Positions 1 to 6,147 of a stretch of 7,947 nucleotides of DNA are shown here, in pieces (position 1 is the stretch's first letter; the number at the start of each line of letters is the position of its first letter). The translations under genes and the position numbers were made by a program. Source of the stretch: an uncultured Clostridia bacterium (GTDB lineage Bacteria > Bacillota > Clostridia > Oscillospirales > Acutalibacteraceae); the NCBI GenBank assembly GCA_946042285.1, contig CAMGDK010000064.1:1-7947 (forward strand). The letters run 5' to 3'. The notes under the pieces are model-generated. The model was not told the origin of the DNA, made no database searches, and saw nothing but the letters and a program-made list of their open reading frames with translations.

Positions 1-28
1 TGGGCTCGGAGATGTGTATAAGAGACAG
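1..28 (+). other. Residual Nextera (Tn5) sequencing adapter, not genomic DNA
   Basis: Bases 1-28 match the 3' part of the Illumina Nextera read-2 transposase adapter. Bases 10-28 (AGATGTGTATAAGAGACAG) are exactly the 19-base hyperactive Tn5 mosaic end, and bases 1-9 (TGGGCTCGG) are the adapter sequence in front of it. Recognisable MscL coding sequence starts at base 29, immediately after the mosaic end, as expected at an untrimmed read end. The five codons read through this segment (starting with a GTG at 14) continue in the mscL frame by chance and should not be annotated as protein. The match is recalled from the known adapter sequence and was not searched. Confidence 0.97.
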
Positions 29-403
29 GTTCTTGATCTTGCTGTCGGTGTTATCATCGGTGCTGCATTTAAGGATATTGTAACATCACTTACTGACAAT
101 ATTCTTCAGCCGATTATCAACCTTATCGGTGCTGCGGAGCTTGCAGGTTCAATTCAAATCGGAAGCAATCCTAACAACCTTCTCAATTACGGTGCTTTCA
201 TTTCTGCAGTAATTAACTTTATCATCATGGCATTTGTTATTTTCTGCATAGTTAAGGCTGTTAACAAAGCTATGAGCTTGGGCAAAAAGGAAGAGCCGGC
301 AGAGGAACCTACAACAAAAATTTGCCCGTTTTGTAAGAGCGAAATTCCTATTGATGCAGTTAAGTGCGCTCACTGCGCGTCAGAGCTTCCTGAGGAAGAG
401 TAA
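29..403 (+). CDS. mscL: Large-conductance mechanosensitive channel MscL with C-terminal zinc ribbon, 5' end missing
   Basis: MscL is a homopentameric inner-membrane channel that opens under membrane tension and releases solutes during hypo-osmotic shock. 124 codons are visible. The first residues, VLDLAVGVIIGAAF, are the conserved start of the pore-lining TM1 (around residue 16 of E. coli MscL), so about 15 N-terminal residues and the start codon lie outside the contig. TM2 is at about visible residues 52-78 (NYGAFISAVINFIIMAFVIF). A charged linker rich in Lys, Glu and Pro follows. The C-terminus carries a treble-clef-like zinc ribbon, CPFC-x10-CAHC (visible Cys 99, 102, 113, 116). Such ribbons occur on some Firmicutes MscL proteins but not on the E. 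coli protein. The stop is TAA at 401-403. The hydrolase gene follows after 38 bases with no terminator seen between them, so co-transcription is possible. Family identity is firm; the ribbon's function is not known from sequence. Confidence 0.95.
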   Translation, partial: VLDLAVGVIIGAAFKDIVTSLTDNILQPIINLIGAAELAGSIQIGSNPNNLLNYGAFISAVINFIIMAFVIFCIVKAVNKAMSLGKKEEPAEEPTTKICPFCKSEIPIDAVKCAHCASELPEEE

Positions 404-441
404 TACATACATGTTAAGTGCTAACGAAAAAGGGGTAAGCT

Positions 442-1365
442 ATGCAAATTAAAGAGTATCATTTTCCGTCTGCAACCGGTGTGTGCGAGATTTACGGTAA
501 TGTTTACACTGCGGATGACGGACAATATAATGCAGTTCTTGTTATTCATCACGGTATGGCAGAGCATCAAGAAAGATATATTGATTTTATCAATTATTTA
601 ACGTCAAACGGCTTTTGTGTTTATATGAATGACATGGCAAATCACGGAAGGTCAAATCAAGACTATTCACTTACAGGATATTTTGGCGAAAAGGATGGTT
701 ACAAGGCACTTGTTGAGGACCTTAACACCACCTTTAAAAAGGCAAAGGAGGAAAATCCTGACAAAAAGATATTTGTTATGGGACATTCTATGGGATCCTT
801 CATTACCCGTTGCTTTACTGCATGGCATAACGATGCCGGATTTGAAGCAGCGATTTACATGGGTACGGGAGGCACAAATCCTATGGCTGCATTAGGCGAC
901 AGGGTTAGCGGTCTTGTTGCAAAAATTAAAGGATGCTCAAGCAAAAGCAAGCTGTTGGATTCAATGGCATTCGGCTCATACAACAAGCAGTTTGAGGGCA
1001 GAACTAATTACGATTGGTTAACTCGTGATACAAATATTGTTGACAAGTATATTGCAGACAGGTATTGCGGATTTCTTTTCTCTGCCCAAGGCATGAATGA
1101 CCTTATTAAGCTTAATATAGCCGCAAATACTGATGAGTGGTATAAGGCAGTGCCCGATGTGCCGATTCTTTTGATTAGCGGTGACAAGGACCCGGTCGGT
1201 GATTATTCAAAGGGCATATTAGAGGTTGGAGAAAAGCTTAAAAAATCAGGTCACACAAAGGTTGATGTAAAGCTCTTTAAAAACGCTCGTCATGAGGTTT
1301 TGAACGAAATTAACAGACAGGATGTTTATGAGTATGTTAAAAACTTCCTGCAAAGCTATGTTTAA
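442..1365 (+). CDS. Alpha/beta hydrolase, monoacylglycerol lipase/lysophospholipase type
   Basis: A 307-residue protein of the serine aminopeptidase S33/Hydrolase_4 type (PldB-like), predicted to hydrolyse carboxylic esters such as monoacylglycerols or lysophospholipids. The substrate is inferred from family only. The oxyanion-side motif HHGMAEH is at about 36-42. The nucleophile elbow is GHSMG with Ser116. The acid is probably Asp250 in SGDKDPVG, and the base is His284 in NARHEV. Residues ~140-235 between the elbow and the acid form the variable cap region. No signal peptide or membrane helix is seen, so it is probably cytoplasmic or loosely membrane-associated. The ATG at 442 is preceded by AGGGG at 431-435 with 6-base spacing, which supports this start. 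It follows mscL closely and ends just before a hairpin terminator. The length is usual for the family, the triad is intact, and nothing suggests degradation. Confidence 0.9.
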   Translation: MQIKEYHFPSATGVCEIYGNVYTADDGQYNAVLVIHHGMAEHQERYIDFINYLTSNGFCVYMNDMANHGRSNQDYSLTGYFGEKDGYKALVEDLNTTFKKAKEENPDKKIFVMGHSMGSFITRCFTAWHNDAGFEAAIYMGTGGTNPMAALGDRVSGLVAKIKGCSSKSKLLDSMAFGSYNKQFEGRTNYDWLTRDTNIVDKYIADRYCGFLFSAQGMNDLIKLNIAANTDEWYKAVPDVPILLISGDKDPVGDYSKGILEVGEKLKKSGHTKVDVKLFKNARHEVLNEINRQDVYEYVKNFLQSYV

Positions 1366-1377
1366 GATATAATAAAG

Positions 1378-1411
1378 AATCCTATTCTCGAATTGAGAAT
1401 AGGATTTTTTT
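1378..1411 (+). terminator. Rho-independent terminator between the hydrolase gene and hppA
   Basis: A perfect 12-base-pair stem, AATCCTATTCTC (1378-1389) with GAGAATAGGATT (1395-1406), encloses a 5-base loop (GAATT). The stem runs into a T-tract at 1405-1411. It lies 12 bases after the hydrolase stop and is strongest for + strand transcription. On the - strand the same stem is followed by a weaker, interrupted T-rich stretch just after the hppA stop, so it may also end hppA transcription. Confidence 0.9.
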
Positions 1412-1420
1412 ATCTGTTAT

Positions 1421-3499
1421 TTAAAAGATGTGATAGTTTACAACAACACCGGCAAAAACAATTGAAACCATTGAAAGAAGCTTGATAAGAATATTTATCG
1501 AAGGTCCCGATGTGTCTTTGAACGGATCGCCGACAGTATCTCCTATAACGGCAGCCTTGTGAGCCTCGCTGCCCTTACCACCGAAATTGCCGCCTTCAAT
1601 ATATTTCTTTGCATTGTCCCAAGCACCGCCTGCGTTTGCCATGTAAATCGCCATTAAGAAGCCTGTTGCAGTAGCACCTGCAAGCATACCTATCACACCG
1701 TTGTAGCCAAGAATAATACCTGTTGCGATAGGAGTTACAATTGCAAGTATTGTAGGGAGTATCATTTCCTTAAGGCTTGCTCTTGTGCAAATATCTACAC
1801 AGCTTGCATAATCAGCCTCAGCCTCACCCTTCATAAGCCCTTTGATTTCCTTGAACTGTCTTCTAACCTCAACAACGATACTTTGTGCCGCTCTGCCGAC
1901 AGAATTCATAGTCAATGCCGCAAACACGAAAGGCAGGCATGCGCCTATAAACAATCCGATAAGCACCATAGGATTCATAATGCTGTCATTAATCACTATT
2001 TCCGGATCAATTGTCTTAATCTTTGATATATAAGATGCAATAAGCGCAAGCGCTGTGAGCGCCGCAGAGCCAATAGCAAATCCCTTACCGGTAGCGGCAG
2101 TTGTGTTGCCGAGAGAGTCAAGTGCGTCTGTTCTGTTTCTTACATCGCTTTCAAGACCTGCCATTTCGGCAATACCGCCGGCGTTGTCTGCAATAGGACC
2201 ATAGGCGTCTGTTGCAAGAGTAATACCGAGTGTTGAAAGCATGCCTACTGCCGAAAGTGCAATACCGTATAATCCTAAATTAGTATCGCCGAATCCACCG
2301 GATGCTCCGAATGCAATAAGAATTGCAATAGCAACAATAACAACCGGAAGAGCAGTTGACATCATACCTAAGCCGATACCGCCTATCATAATCGTTGCAG
2401 ATCCTGTCAATGATTTTTCGGCAAGCTTTTTTGTCGGCTTGTAGTTGTCGGATGTGAAATATTCGGTAAAGAAGCCGATTAGTACTCCGGCAACAAGACC
2501 TGCGATAATCGCAAAGTAGAAGCCGATATGCTCCTTGCCGAATACATAAAGCACAAGCGGAAGTGCTGCAACGGCAATTAAAACGGCAGATGTGTTTGTT
2601 CCTTTTCTAAGCGCCTTTAATAGCTTTGATTGCTCTGTGCTTTCACCTGTCCTGACAAGTAACGAGCCGAAAATGGATGTCACAACACCGATTGCCGCCA
2701 TAGCCATTGGAATAGCCATTGCCTTGAAATCGCCGAATGCTACAACACCAAGAGCACATGCCGAAATAATTGAGCTTACATAAGACTCGTAAAGATCGGC
2801 ACCCATGCCTGCAACATCACCTACATTATCGCCGACATTGTCTGCAATTACAGCAGGATTTCTCGGATCGTCCTCCGGAATGTCAGCCTCAACCTTACCT
2901 ACAAGGTCGGCACCGACATCTGCTGCCTTTGTGTAGATACCGCCGCCTACACGCGCAAACAGTGCCATTGAAGATGCACCCATGCCGAATGTAAGCATTG
3001 TGGATGTTATTGTGCTTGCATCGAGCTTAAATCCAAGTTTAAGAATGAAATACCAAATTGATATGTCAAGCAAGCCGAGACCAACCACTGTGAAGCCCAT
3101 AACCGAACCGGCTGAAAACGCAATGGTAAGTCCCTTGTTAAGACTTTTTCTGCATGCATTAGCAGTTCTTGCGTTTGCCCTTGTAGCTATATTCATACCG
3201 ATGTAGCCCGAAAGACCGCTGAAGAAACCGCCTGTTACAAATGCGAAAGGCACAAACCAGGTTAAAAGCTTAAGAGCAGCCATAATGCAAAGAATTGCAA
3301 ACATTCCTCCGAAGAAAACGAGCAGGATTTTGTACTGTCTGTTTAGATAAGCTGTTGCACCCGAACGGATAGAAGCACTGATTTTCTTCATTTTGTCGGT
3401 GCCTTCATCCTCCTTGAGTACTTTTGCTGCTTTTAACCCTGCAAAAACCAATGCAAGTATTGATCCTATGAGAGTAAACAAAGCAAGATAGTTTTCCAT
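1421..3499 (-). CDS. hppA: Ion-pumping membrane pyrophosphatase, K+-dependent Na+ type (possibly Na+/H+)
   Basis: A full-length 692-residue membrane-integral pyrophosphatase. It hydrolyses cytosolic PPi and exports cations, recovering energy from biosynthetic PPi. The family has about 16 membrane helices and works as a homodimer. Active-site motifs are intact: DVGADLVGKVE (194-204), the acidic stretch DNVGDNVGD (220-228) and GDTVGDPFKDTSGPS (653-667). Ala468 and Gly471 in NTTAATGKG match the K+-dependent class, whereas K+-independent enzymes have a Lys-x-x-Thr pattern here. Glu238 in GADLYESY is at the gate position typical of Na+-transporting members; plant-type H+ pumps have the Glu one helical turn later. 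Dual Na+/H+ pumping cannot be excluded. The ATG is preceded on its strand by AGAGGTGAT (3506-3514). A sigma-A promoter lies directly upstream, and the gene is monocistronic in this window, convergent with the hydrolase. Confidence 0.96.
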   Translation of the reverse strand: MENYLALFTLIGSILALVFAGLKAAKVLKEDEGTDKMKKISASIRSGATAYLNRQYKILLVFFGGMFAILCIMAALKLLTWFVPFAFVTGGFFSGLSGYIGMNIATRANARTANACRKSLNKGLTIAFSAGSVMGFTVVGLGLLDISIWYFILKLGFKLDASTITSTMLTFGMGASSMALFARVGGGIYTKAADVGADLVGKVEADIPEDDPRNPAVIADNVGDNVGDVAGMGADLYESYVSSIISACALGVVAFGDFKAMAIPMAMAAIGVVTSIFGSLLVRTGESTEQSKLLKALRKGTNTSAVLIAVAALPLVLYVFGKEHIGFYFAIIAGLVAGVLIGFFTEYFTSDNYKPTKKLAEKSLTGSATIMIGGIGLGMMSTALPVVIVAIAILIAFGASGGFGDTNLGLYGIALSAVGMLSTLGITLATDAYGPIADNAGGIAEMAGLESDVRNRTDALDSLGNTTAATGKGFAIGSAALTALALIASYISKIKTIDPEIVINDSIMNPMVLIGLFIGACLPFVFAALTMNSVGRAAQSIVVEVRRQFKEIKGLMKGEAEADYASCVDICTRASLKEMILPTILAIVTPIATGIILGYNGVIGMLAGATATGFLMAIYMANAGGAWDNAKKYIEGGNFGGKGSEAHKAAVIGDTVGDPFKDTSGPSINILIKLLSMVSIVFAGVVVNYHIF

Positions 3500-3505
3500 T
3501 ATAAT

Positions 3506-3514
3506 ATCACCTCT
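3506..3514 (-). promoter_or_regulatory. Ribosome binding site of hppA
   Basis: On the minus strand AGAGGTGAT pairs well with the anti-Shine-Dalgarno sequence and stands 6 bases before the ATG at 3499-3497. It fixes the hppA start. The predicted transcription start is only about 15 bases from the ATG, so the leader is very short and consists almost entirely of this site. Confidence 0.85.
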
Positions 3515-3521
3515 TGATTAA

Positions 3522-3550
3522 ATAATAAGTTATTTTGTTAAGTATGTCAA
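3522..3550 (-). promoter_or_regulatory. Sigma-A promoter of hppA
   Basis: On the minus strand the -35 box is TTGACA (3550-3545), a perfect consensus. The spacer is 17 bases and the -10 box is TATTAT (3527-3522), one mismatch from consensus. Transcription would start near 3515, immediately in front of the ribosome binding site. The near-ideal match suggests strong basal expression. Confidence 0.85.
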
Positions 3551-3563
3551 ACGATTATTACTA

Positions 3564-3582
3564 TTTTAACCTTTTTTAACCT
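3564..3582. repeat. Direct repeat TTTTAACCT x2, 10-base period, upstream of the hppA promoter
   Basis: TTTTAACCT occurs at 3564-3572 and 3574-3582, so the copies are offset by 10 bases (about one helical turn). The repeat ends 14 bases upstream of the hppA -35 box and 35 bases before the -35 box of the rightward promoter. Helically phased direct repeats are a common layout for OmpR/PhoB-type response regulators. It could instead be an AT-rich UP-like element or chance in an AT-rich gap. Confidence 0.4.
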
Positions 3583-3616
3583 AAATTGACGATAATGCGA
3601 ATTTTAAAAAATCTTA

Positions 3617-3645
3617 TTGACTATTCAAAAAATATGTGATATACT
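3617..3645 (+). promoter_or_regulatory. Sigma-A promoter (extended -10) of the ABC transporter operon
   Basis: The -35 box is TTGACT (3617-3622), the spacer is exactly 17 bases, and the -10 box is TATACT (3640-3645). A TG at 3637-3638 completes an extended -10 (TGaTATACT). Transcription would start near 3652, giving a leader of about 41 bases before the ATG at 3693. No other promoter-like sequence of this quality is seen before the ATPase gene. Confidence 0.85.
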
Positions 3646-3659
3646 CAAACTGTAATATG

Positions 3660-3671
3660 TGTGATAGCACA
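3660..3671. promoter_or_regulatory. Small palindrome in the ABC operon leader, possible operator
   Basis: TGTG-ATAG-CACA is a perfect 4+4 dyad located about 8-20 bases after the predicted transcription start. An 8-base direct repeat, AATATGTG, occurs at 3631-3638 and 3654-3661, on either side of the -10 box and abutting this dyad. The position suits a repressor site, but the dyad is short and no regulator gene is in the window, so this is tentative. Confidence 0.3.
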
Positions 3672-3680
3672 GTGGACTAC

Positions 3681-3690
3681 GGAGGTGATT
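3681..3690 (+). promoter_or_regulatory. Strong ribosome binding site that fixes the ABC ATPase start
   Basis: GGAGGTGATT is a perfect 10-base complement to the 3' end of 16S rRNA and stands 2 bases before the ATG at 3693 (8 bases from the GGAGG core). The reading frame stays open upstream to an ATT-type start at 3636, but that position overlaps the promoter -10 region and precedes the predicted transcript start. The 3693 start is therefore the real one. Confidence 0.92.
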
Positions 3691-3692
3691 CA

Positions 3693-4379
3693 ATGGAAGG
3701 TAAGGCCATAATAAAGACTCAAAACCTGTCAAAGCACTATAAGGTCGGAAAAGAAAAAATTATTGCACTTGACAATGTTAGTATAGAAATTGAAAAGGGC
3801 AGTATTTGTGCAGTTCTCGGCACATCGGGTTCCGGTAAATCAACATTGCTGAATATGCTTGCAGGACTTGAAAAGCCGACATCGGGCACAGTTAAAATCG
3901 GGAAATACCGTATTGATAAGTTCAACGAGGAGCAGCTTGCGGTGTTTAGACAGCGATTTACAGGTTTTATTTTTCAATCCTATAATTTAATCAGCTCTAT
4001 GACGGCACTTGAAAATGTTGCGTTACCGCTTGTGTTTAAAGGCGTAGATAAAGATGAGAGGGAAGCACATTCGATGGAAATGCTTAAGCTCGTCGGTCTT
4101 GAAAACAGATGTAATCATAAACCGTCGGAGATGAGCGGAGGTCAACAGCAAAGAGTCGGAATAGCAAGAGCGTTTGTCACTAATCCAAGGGTTATATTTG
4201 CTGACGAACCAACAGGAAACCTCGACAGTAAAACGACTCAAGAGGTAATGCAGCTTGTTACAGAGCTTGTACATAGCCAAAATCAAACACTTGTGCTTGT
4301 AACTCATGATTCAAGCGTAGCAGAGTTCGCTGATAATGTAGTAAACATTATCGACGGTAAAATTGTTGAAAAATTGTAA
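3693..4379 (+). CDS. ABC transporter ATP-binding protein, MacB/LolD/FtsE type
   Basis: A 228-residue nucleotide-binding subunit that powers the permease encoded at 6134-7477. All ABC motifs are intact: Walker A GTSGSGKST (43-51), Q-loop Gln95 in FIFQSYNL, signature MSGGQQQR (147-154), Walker B VIFADEP with Asp171 and catalytic Glu172, D-loop NLDS (176-179) and switch His205. The run of SGGQQQR, IARAF and DEPTGNLDS is typical of the MacB/LolD subfamily (ABC3 exporters and mechanotransmission systems) and unlike importer ATPases. Length is normal for a stand-alone subunit. The signature has Met in place of the usual leading Leu, a conservative change. It is the first gene of a three-gene operon, with the next gene 19 bases on. 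The substrate cannot be read from the ATPase. Confidence 0.95.
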   Translation: MEGKAIIKTQNLSKHYKVGKEKIIALDNVSIEIEKGSICAVLGTSGSGKSTLLNMLAGLEKPTSGTVKIGKYRIDKFNEEQLAVFRQRFTGFIFQSYNLISSMTALENVALPLVFKGVDKDEREAHSMEMLKLVGLENRCNHKPSEMSGGQQQRVGIARAFVTNPRVIFADEPTGNLDSKTTQEVMQLVTELVHSQNQTLVLVTHDSSVAEFADNVVNIIDGKIVEKL

Positions 4380-4398
4380 TAGTTAGGAGAGTATGGAA

Positions 4399-6147
4399 AT
4401 GAAAATAAGTAAATGCGTATTAAGTGTTATTATGTCTTTAATGATTGTTGCTTTGCCGCAAATTTATGCCTTTGCGTCAGAGGAAGCTAATCAAACAGCA
4501 AATGATGTCGTTTTGTTATGCGACGATGTTTCAGTCGATAATGCAAGCATAGCTCCGGGTAGCTTGTTTAAGCTGTCATTTAATCTTAAAAATTTGAGTA
4601 AAACACAAAATGTAAAAAATGTAAGCGTCAAGTTAAACGGCGGTGAAGCATTTAGTATTCAAAATGATGTTGATACTATATTCAAGGAATCAATAGCGAA
4701 AAACACAACTGTTCAGCTTTCAAAAAGCTTTTATTGTAATACAGCCGCTTTATCCGGAATGTATCCAATCAATATCAGTGCAAGCTATACATATTCTGTT
4801 GAAGGCGAAGAATATCAAGGCTCAACAGAGCTTAGCTATACCGTTAAGGTTACAAGGGCAGAGACTTCAACAAACAAGGTTGTCAGCACTCCTGTTCTTA
4901 CTGCGTCATTTAACACAGGCAGTAAAAAGATTACACCGGGTGATACATTTAAGCTTAATTTTACACTTAGTAATACAAATAGTGAGCTTGATGTTAACAG
5001 CGTAAATATTCGTCTTTCGGGCGGAGAAGCATTTAATATAGTATCTGACACAGATGCTCTTTACAAAGAAAGCATTACGAAGAATTCATATGCAAACTTT
5101 TCAAAAACTCTTGAATGCTCAAAATCAACTCAAGCAGGTATGCATCCTGTCACGGTTAGCGTATCATACGAATATTTAGATAACGGAGAAAAGCAGCAGG
5201 GTAGTTGTGAATTCACATTCAGCATTAAAACATCAAATGCTCATACAACAAGGTCTTCGGTTAAACTAACACCTCAGCTCATAGTTTCAGGCTTTTCCTA
5301 TGGTGGCAATGATATAACAGGTGGAGATAATTTTACACTCAGCTTTTCGGTGAAAAACAATTCAGAGTCAGTGAAGATTCAAAATGTAGTAGTAAAGCTT
5401 GTAGGAGGAGAGAGCTTTGTCGTTGCGGACGGAACAGACACACTTTATTTAAAGTCTATCGAAGCAAACAAATCAGTTACACTCAGCAAAAGCTTTAGGT
5501 GTTTGCCTTCGGCAATGTCGGGCGTATATCCGATCAGTGCATCTGTTTCATACGAGTATATTGAGGATTCACAAAAGCAAACTGCAAATTCGGAGCTTAC
5601 AATGAGTGTTCCTGTTGTTCAGCCTGACAGAGTGACAATTCAATCGGTAGAGCTTTCGGAAAAAACAATAACCGTAAATGAAGAAAATGATTGCGGCTTC
5701 AGCATTATCAATAGCGGTCAGACTAAACTTGCAAACGGCAGAGTAAGGCTTATAGACGAAAATTCAAAGGAGTTAGCTTCAGCGTTTATCGGAAATATTG
5801 AGCCCGGCTCACAATATACAAGCAACTACAATCTTCCGGTAACATTTGAGGAGATTGGCACAAAGAAGCTTACACTTGTATTTGAATATGAAAATGAAAA
5901 CACTGAGAAGAAAACTGTTGAATATAATTTTAATCTAACAGTTGAAGAATATTTTGATCCTTATGAGGATGTAGTTGATGATAACGAAATTCCCGAAGAA
6001 AGCTTAACGAGCTTGTCCAAGGGTAAAATTATTGCGATAGGAGCAGGTGGAGCCGTCGGAATTGCAGTGGTTATACTTATCGTTAAAAAGGCTGTTAAGA
6101 AAAAGAAAGTAAAGAAAGGCAGTGAAATCTTAGATGAAGAGATCTGA
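4399..6147 (+). CDS. Secreted, membrane-anchored repeat protein of an ABC transporter operon, function unknown
   Basis: 582 residues. A signal peptide covers about 1-26 (Lys-rich start, hydrophobic core, cleavage after YAFA before SEE). Three homologous beta-rich repeats follow at about 37-160, 165-277 and 292-407, then a diverged fourth domain at about 411-517, an acidic linker, one membrane helix at about 544-562 and a strongly basic cytoplasmic tail (KKAVKKKKVKK). The layout resembles CARDB/NEW3-like Ig-fold stalk proteins (COG1361-like), but I cannot assign a family with certainty. Most of the chain should be outside the cell. AGGAG (4385-4389) is 9 bases from the ATG at 4399 but only 3 from the in-frame ATG at 4393, so 4399 is preferred; 4393 would add two residues. 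It is encoded between the ATPase and permease and overlaps the permease by 14 bases. It may be an external adaptor, sensor or substrate receptor for the transporter (inference). Confidence 0.85.
   Translation: MKISKCVLSVIMSLMIVALPQIYAFASEEANQTANDVVLLCDDVSVDNASIAPGSLFKLSFNLKNLSKTQNVKNVSVKLNGGEAFSIQNDVDTIFKESIAKNTTVQLSKSFYCNTAALSGMYPINISASYTYSVEGEEYQGSTELSYTVKVTRAETSTNKVVSTPVLTASFNTGSKKITPGDTFKLNFTLSNTNSELDVNSVNIRLSGGEAFNIVSDTDALYKESITKNSYANFSKTLECSKSTQAGMHPVTVSVSYEYLDNGEKQQGSCEFTFSIKTSNAHTTRSSVKLTPQLIVSGFSYGGNDITGGDNFTLSFSVKNNSESVKIQNVVVKLVGGESFVVADGTDTLYLKSIEANKSVTLSKSFRCLPSAMSGVYPISASVSYEYIEDSQKQTANSELTMSVPVVQPDRVTIQSVELSEKTITVNEENDCGFSIINSGQTKLANGRVRLIDENSKELASAFIGNIEPGSQYTSNYNLPVTFEEIGTKKLTLVFEYENENTEKKTVEYNFNLTVEEYFDPYEDVVDDNEIPEESLTSLSKGKIIAIGAGGAVGIAVVILIVKKAVKKKKVKKGSEILDEEI
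4507..5619 (+). repeat. Three tandem ~127-residue protein repeats within the anchored protein
   Basis: Landmark motifs recur at fixed spacing (numbering from the ATG at 4399). GGE[AS]F is at 81, 208 and 336. [ILV]xPG/GGDxFxLxF-type strands occur near the start of each unit. SK[ST][FL]xC is followed by G[MV][YH]P[IV], with the Cys at 113, 240 and 368. [SA]SY[TE]Y strands come later in each unit. The period is 127-128 residues. Each unit looks like one Ig-like beta sandwich with a short linker. The repeats are clear in protein but diverged in DNA, so the duplication is old. Confidence 0.85.

Noticed and set aside
413..425. AGTGCTAA upstream of the hydrolase gene, like one half of a CIRCE/HrcA operator.
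   Set aside because: The required inverted partner (TTAGCACTC nine bases away) is absent, and only a 4-base dyad is present. Neither neighbouring gene is a heat-shock gene.
1842..3206. Several + strand open frames of 63-74 codons opposite hppA.
   Set aside because: They are antisense shadows of a highly conserved gene, with low-complexity or unconvincing translations and no ribosome binding sites.
3636..3692. 19-residue N-terminal extension of the ABC ATPase (frame open from 3636).
   Set aside because: It overlaps the -10 box and lies before the predicted transcription start. The perfect ribosome binding site at 3681-3690 points to the ATG at 3693, where normal ABC sequence begins.
4023..4307. 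94-codon minus-strand frame opposite the ABC ATPase.
   Set aside because: Antisense to conserved ATPase motifs, with no promoter or ribosome binding site and no recognisable domain.
4399..4485. Lipoprotein signal (Cys6 near the start of the repeat protein).
   Set aside because: The Cys comes before the hydrophobic core and has no lipobox context. The signal peptide ends in AFA-SEE, a standard type I cleavage site.
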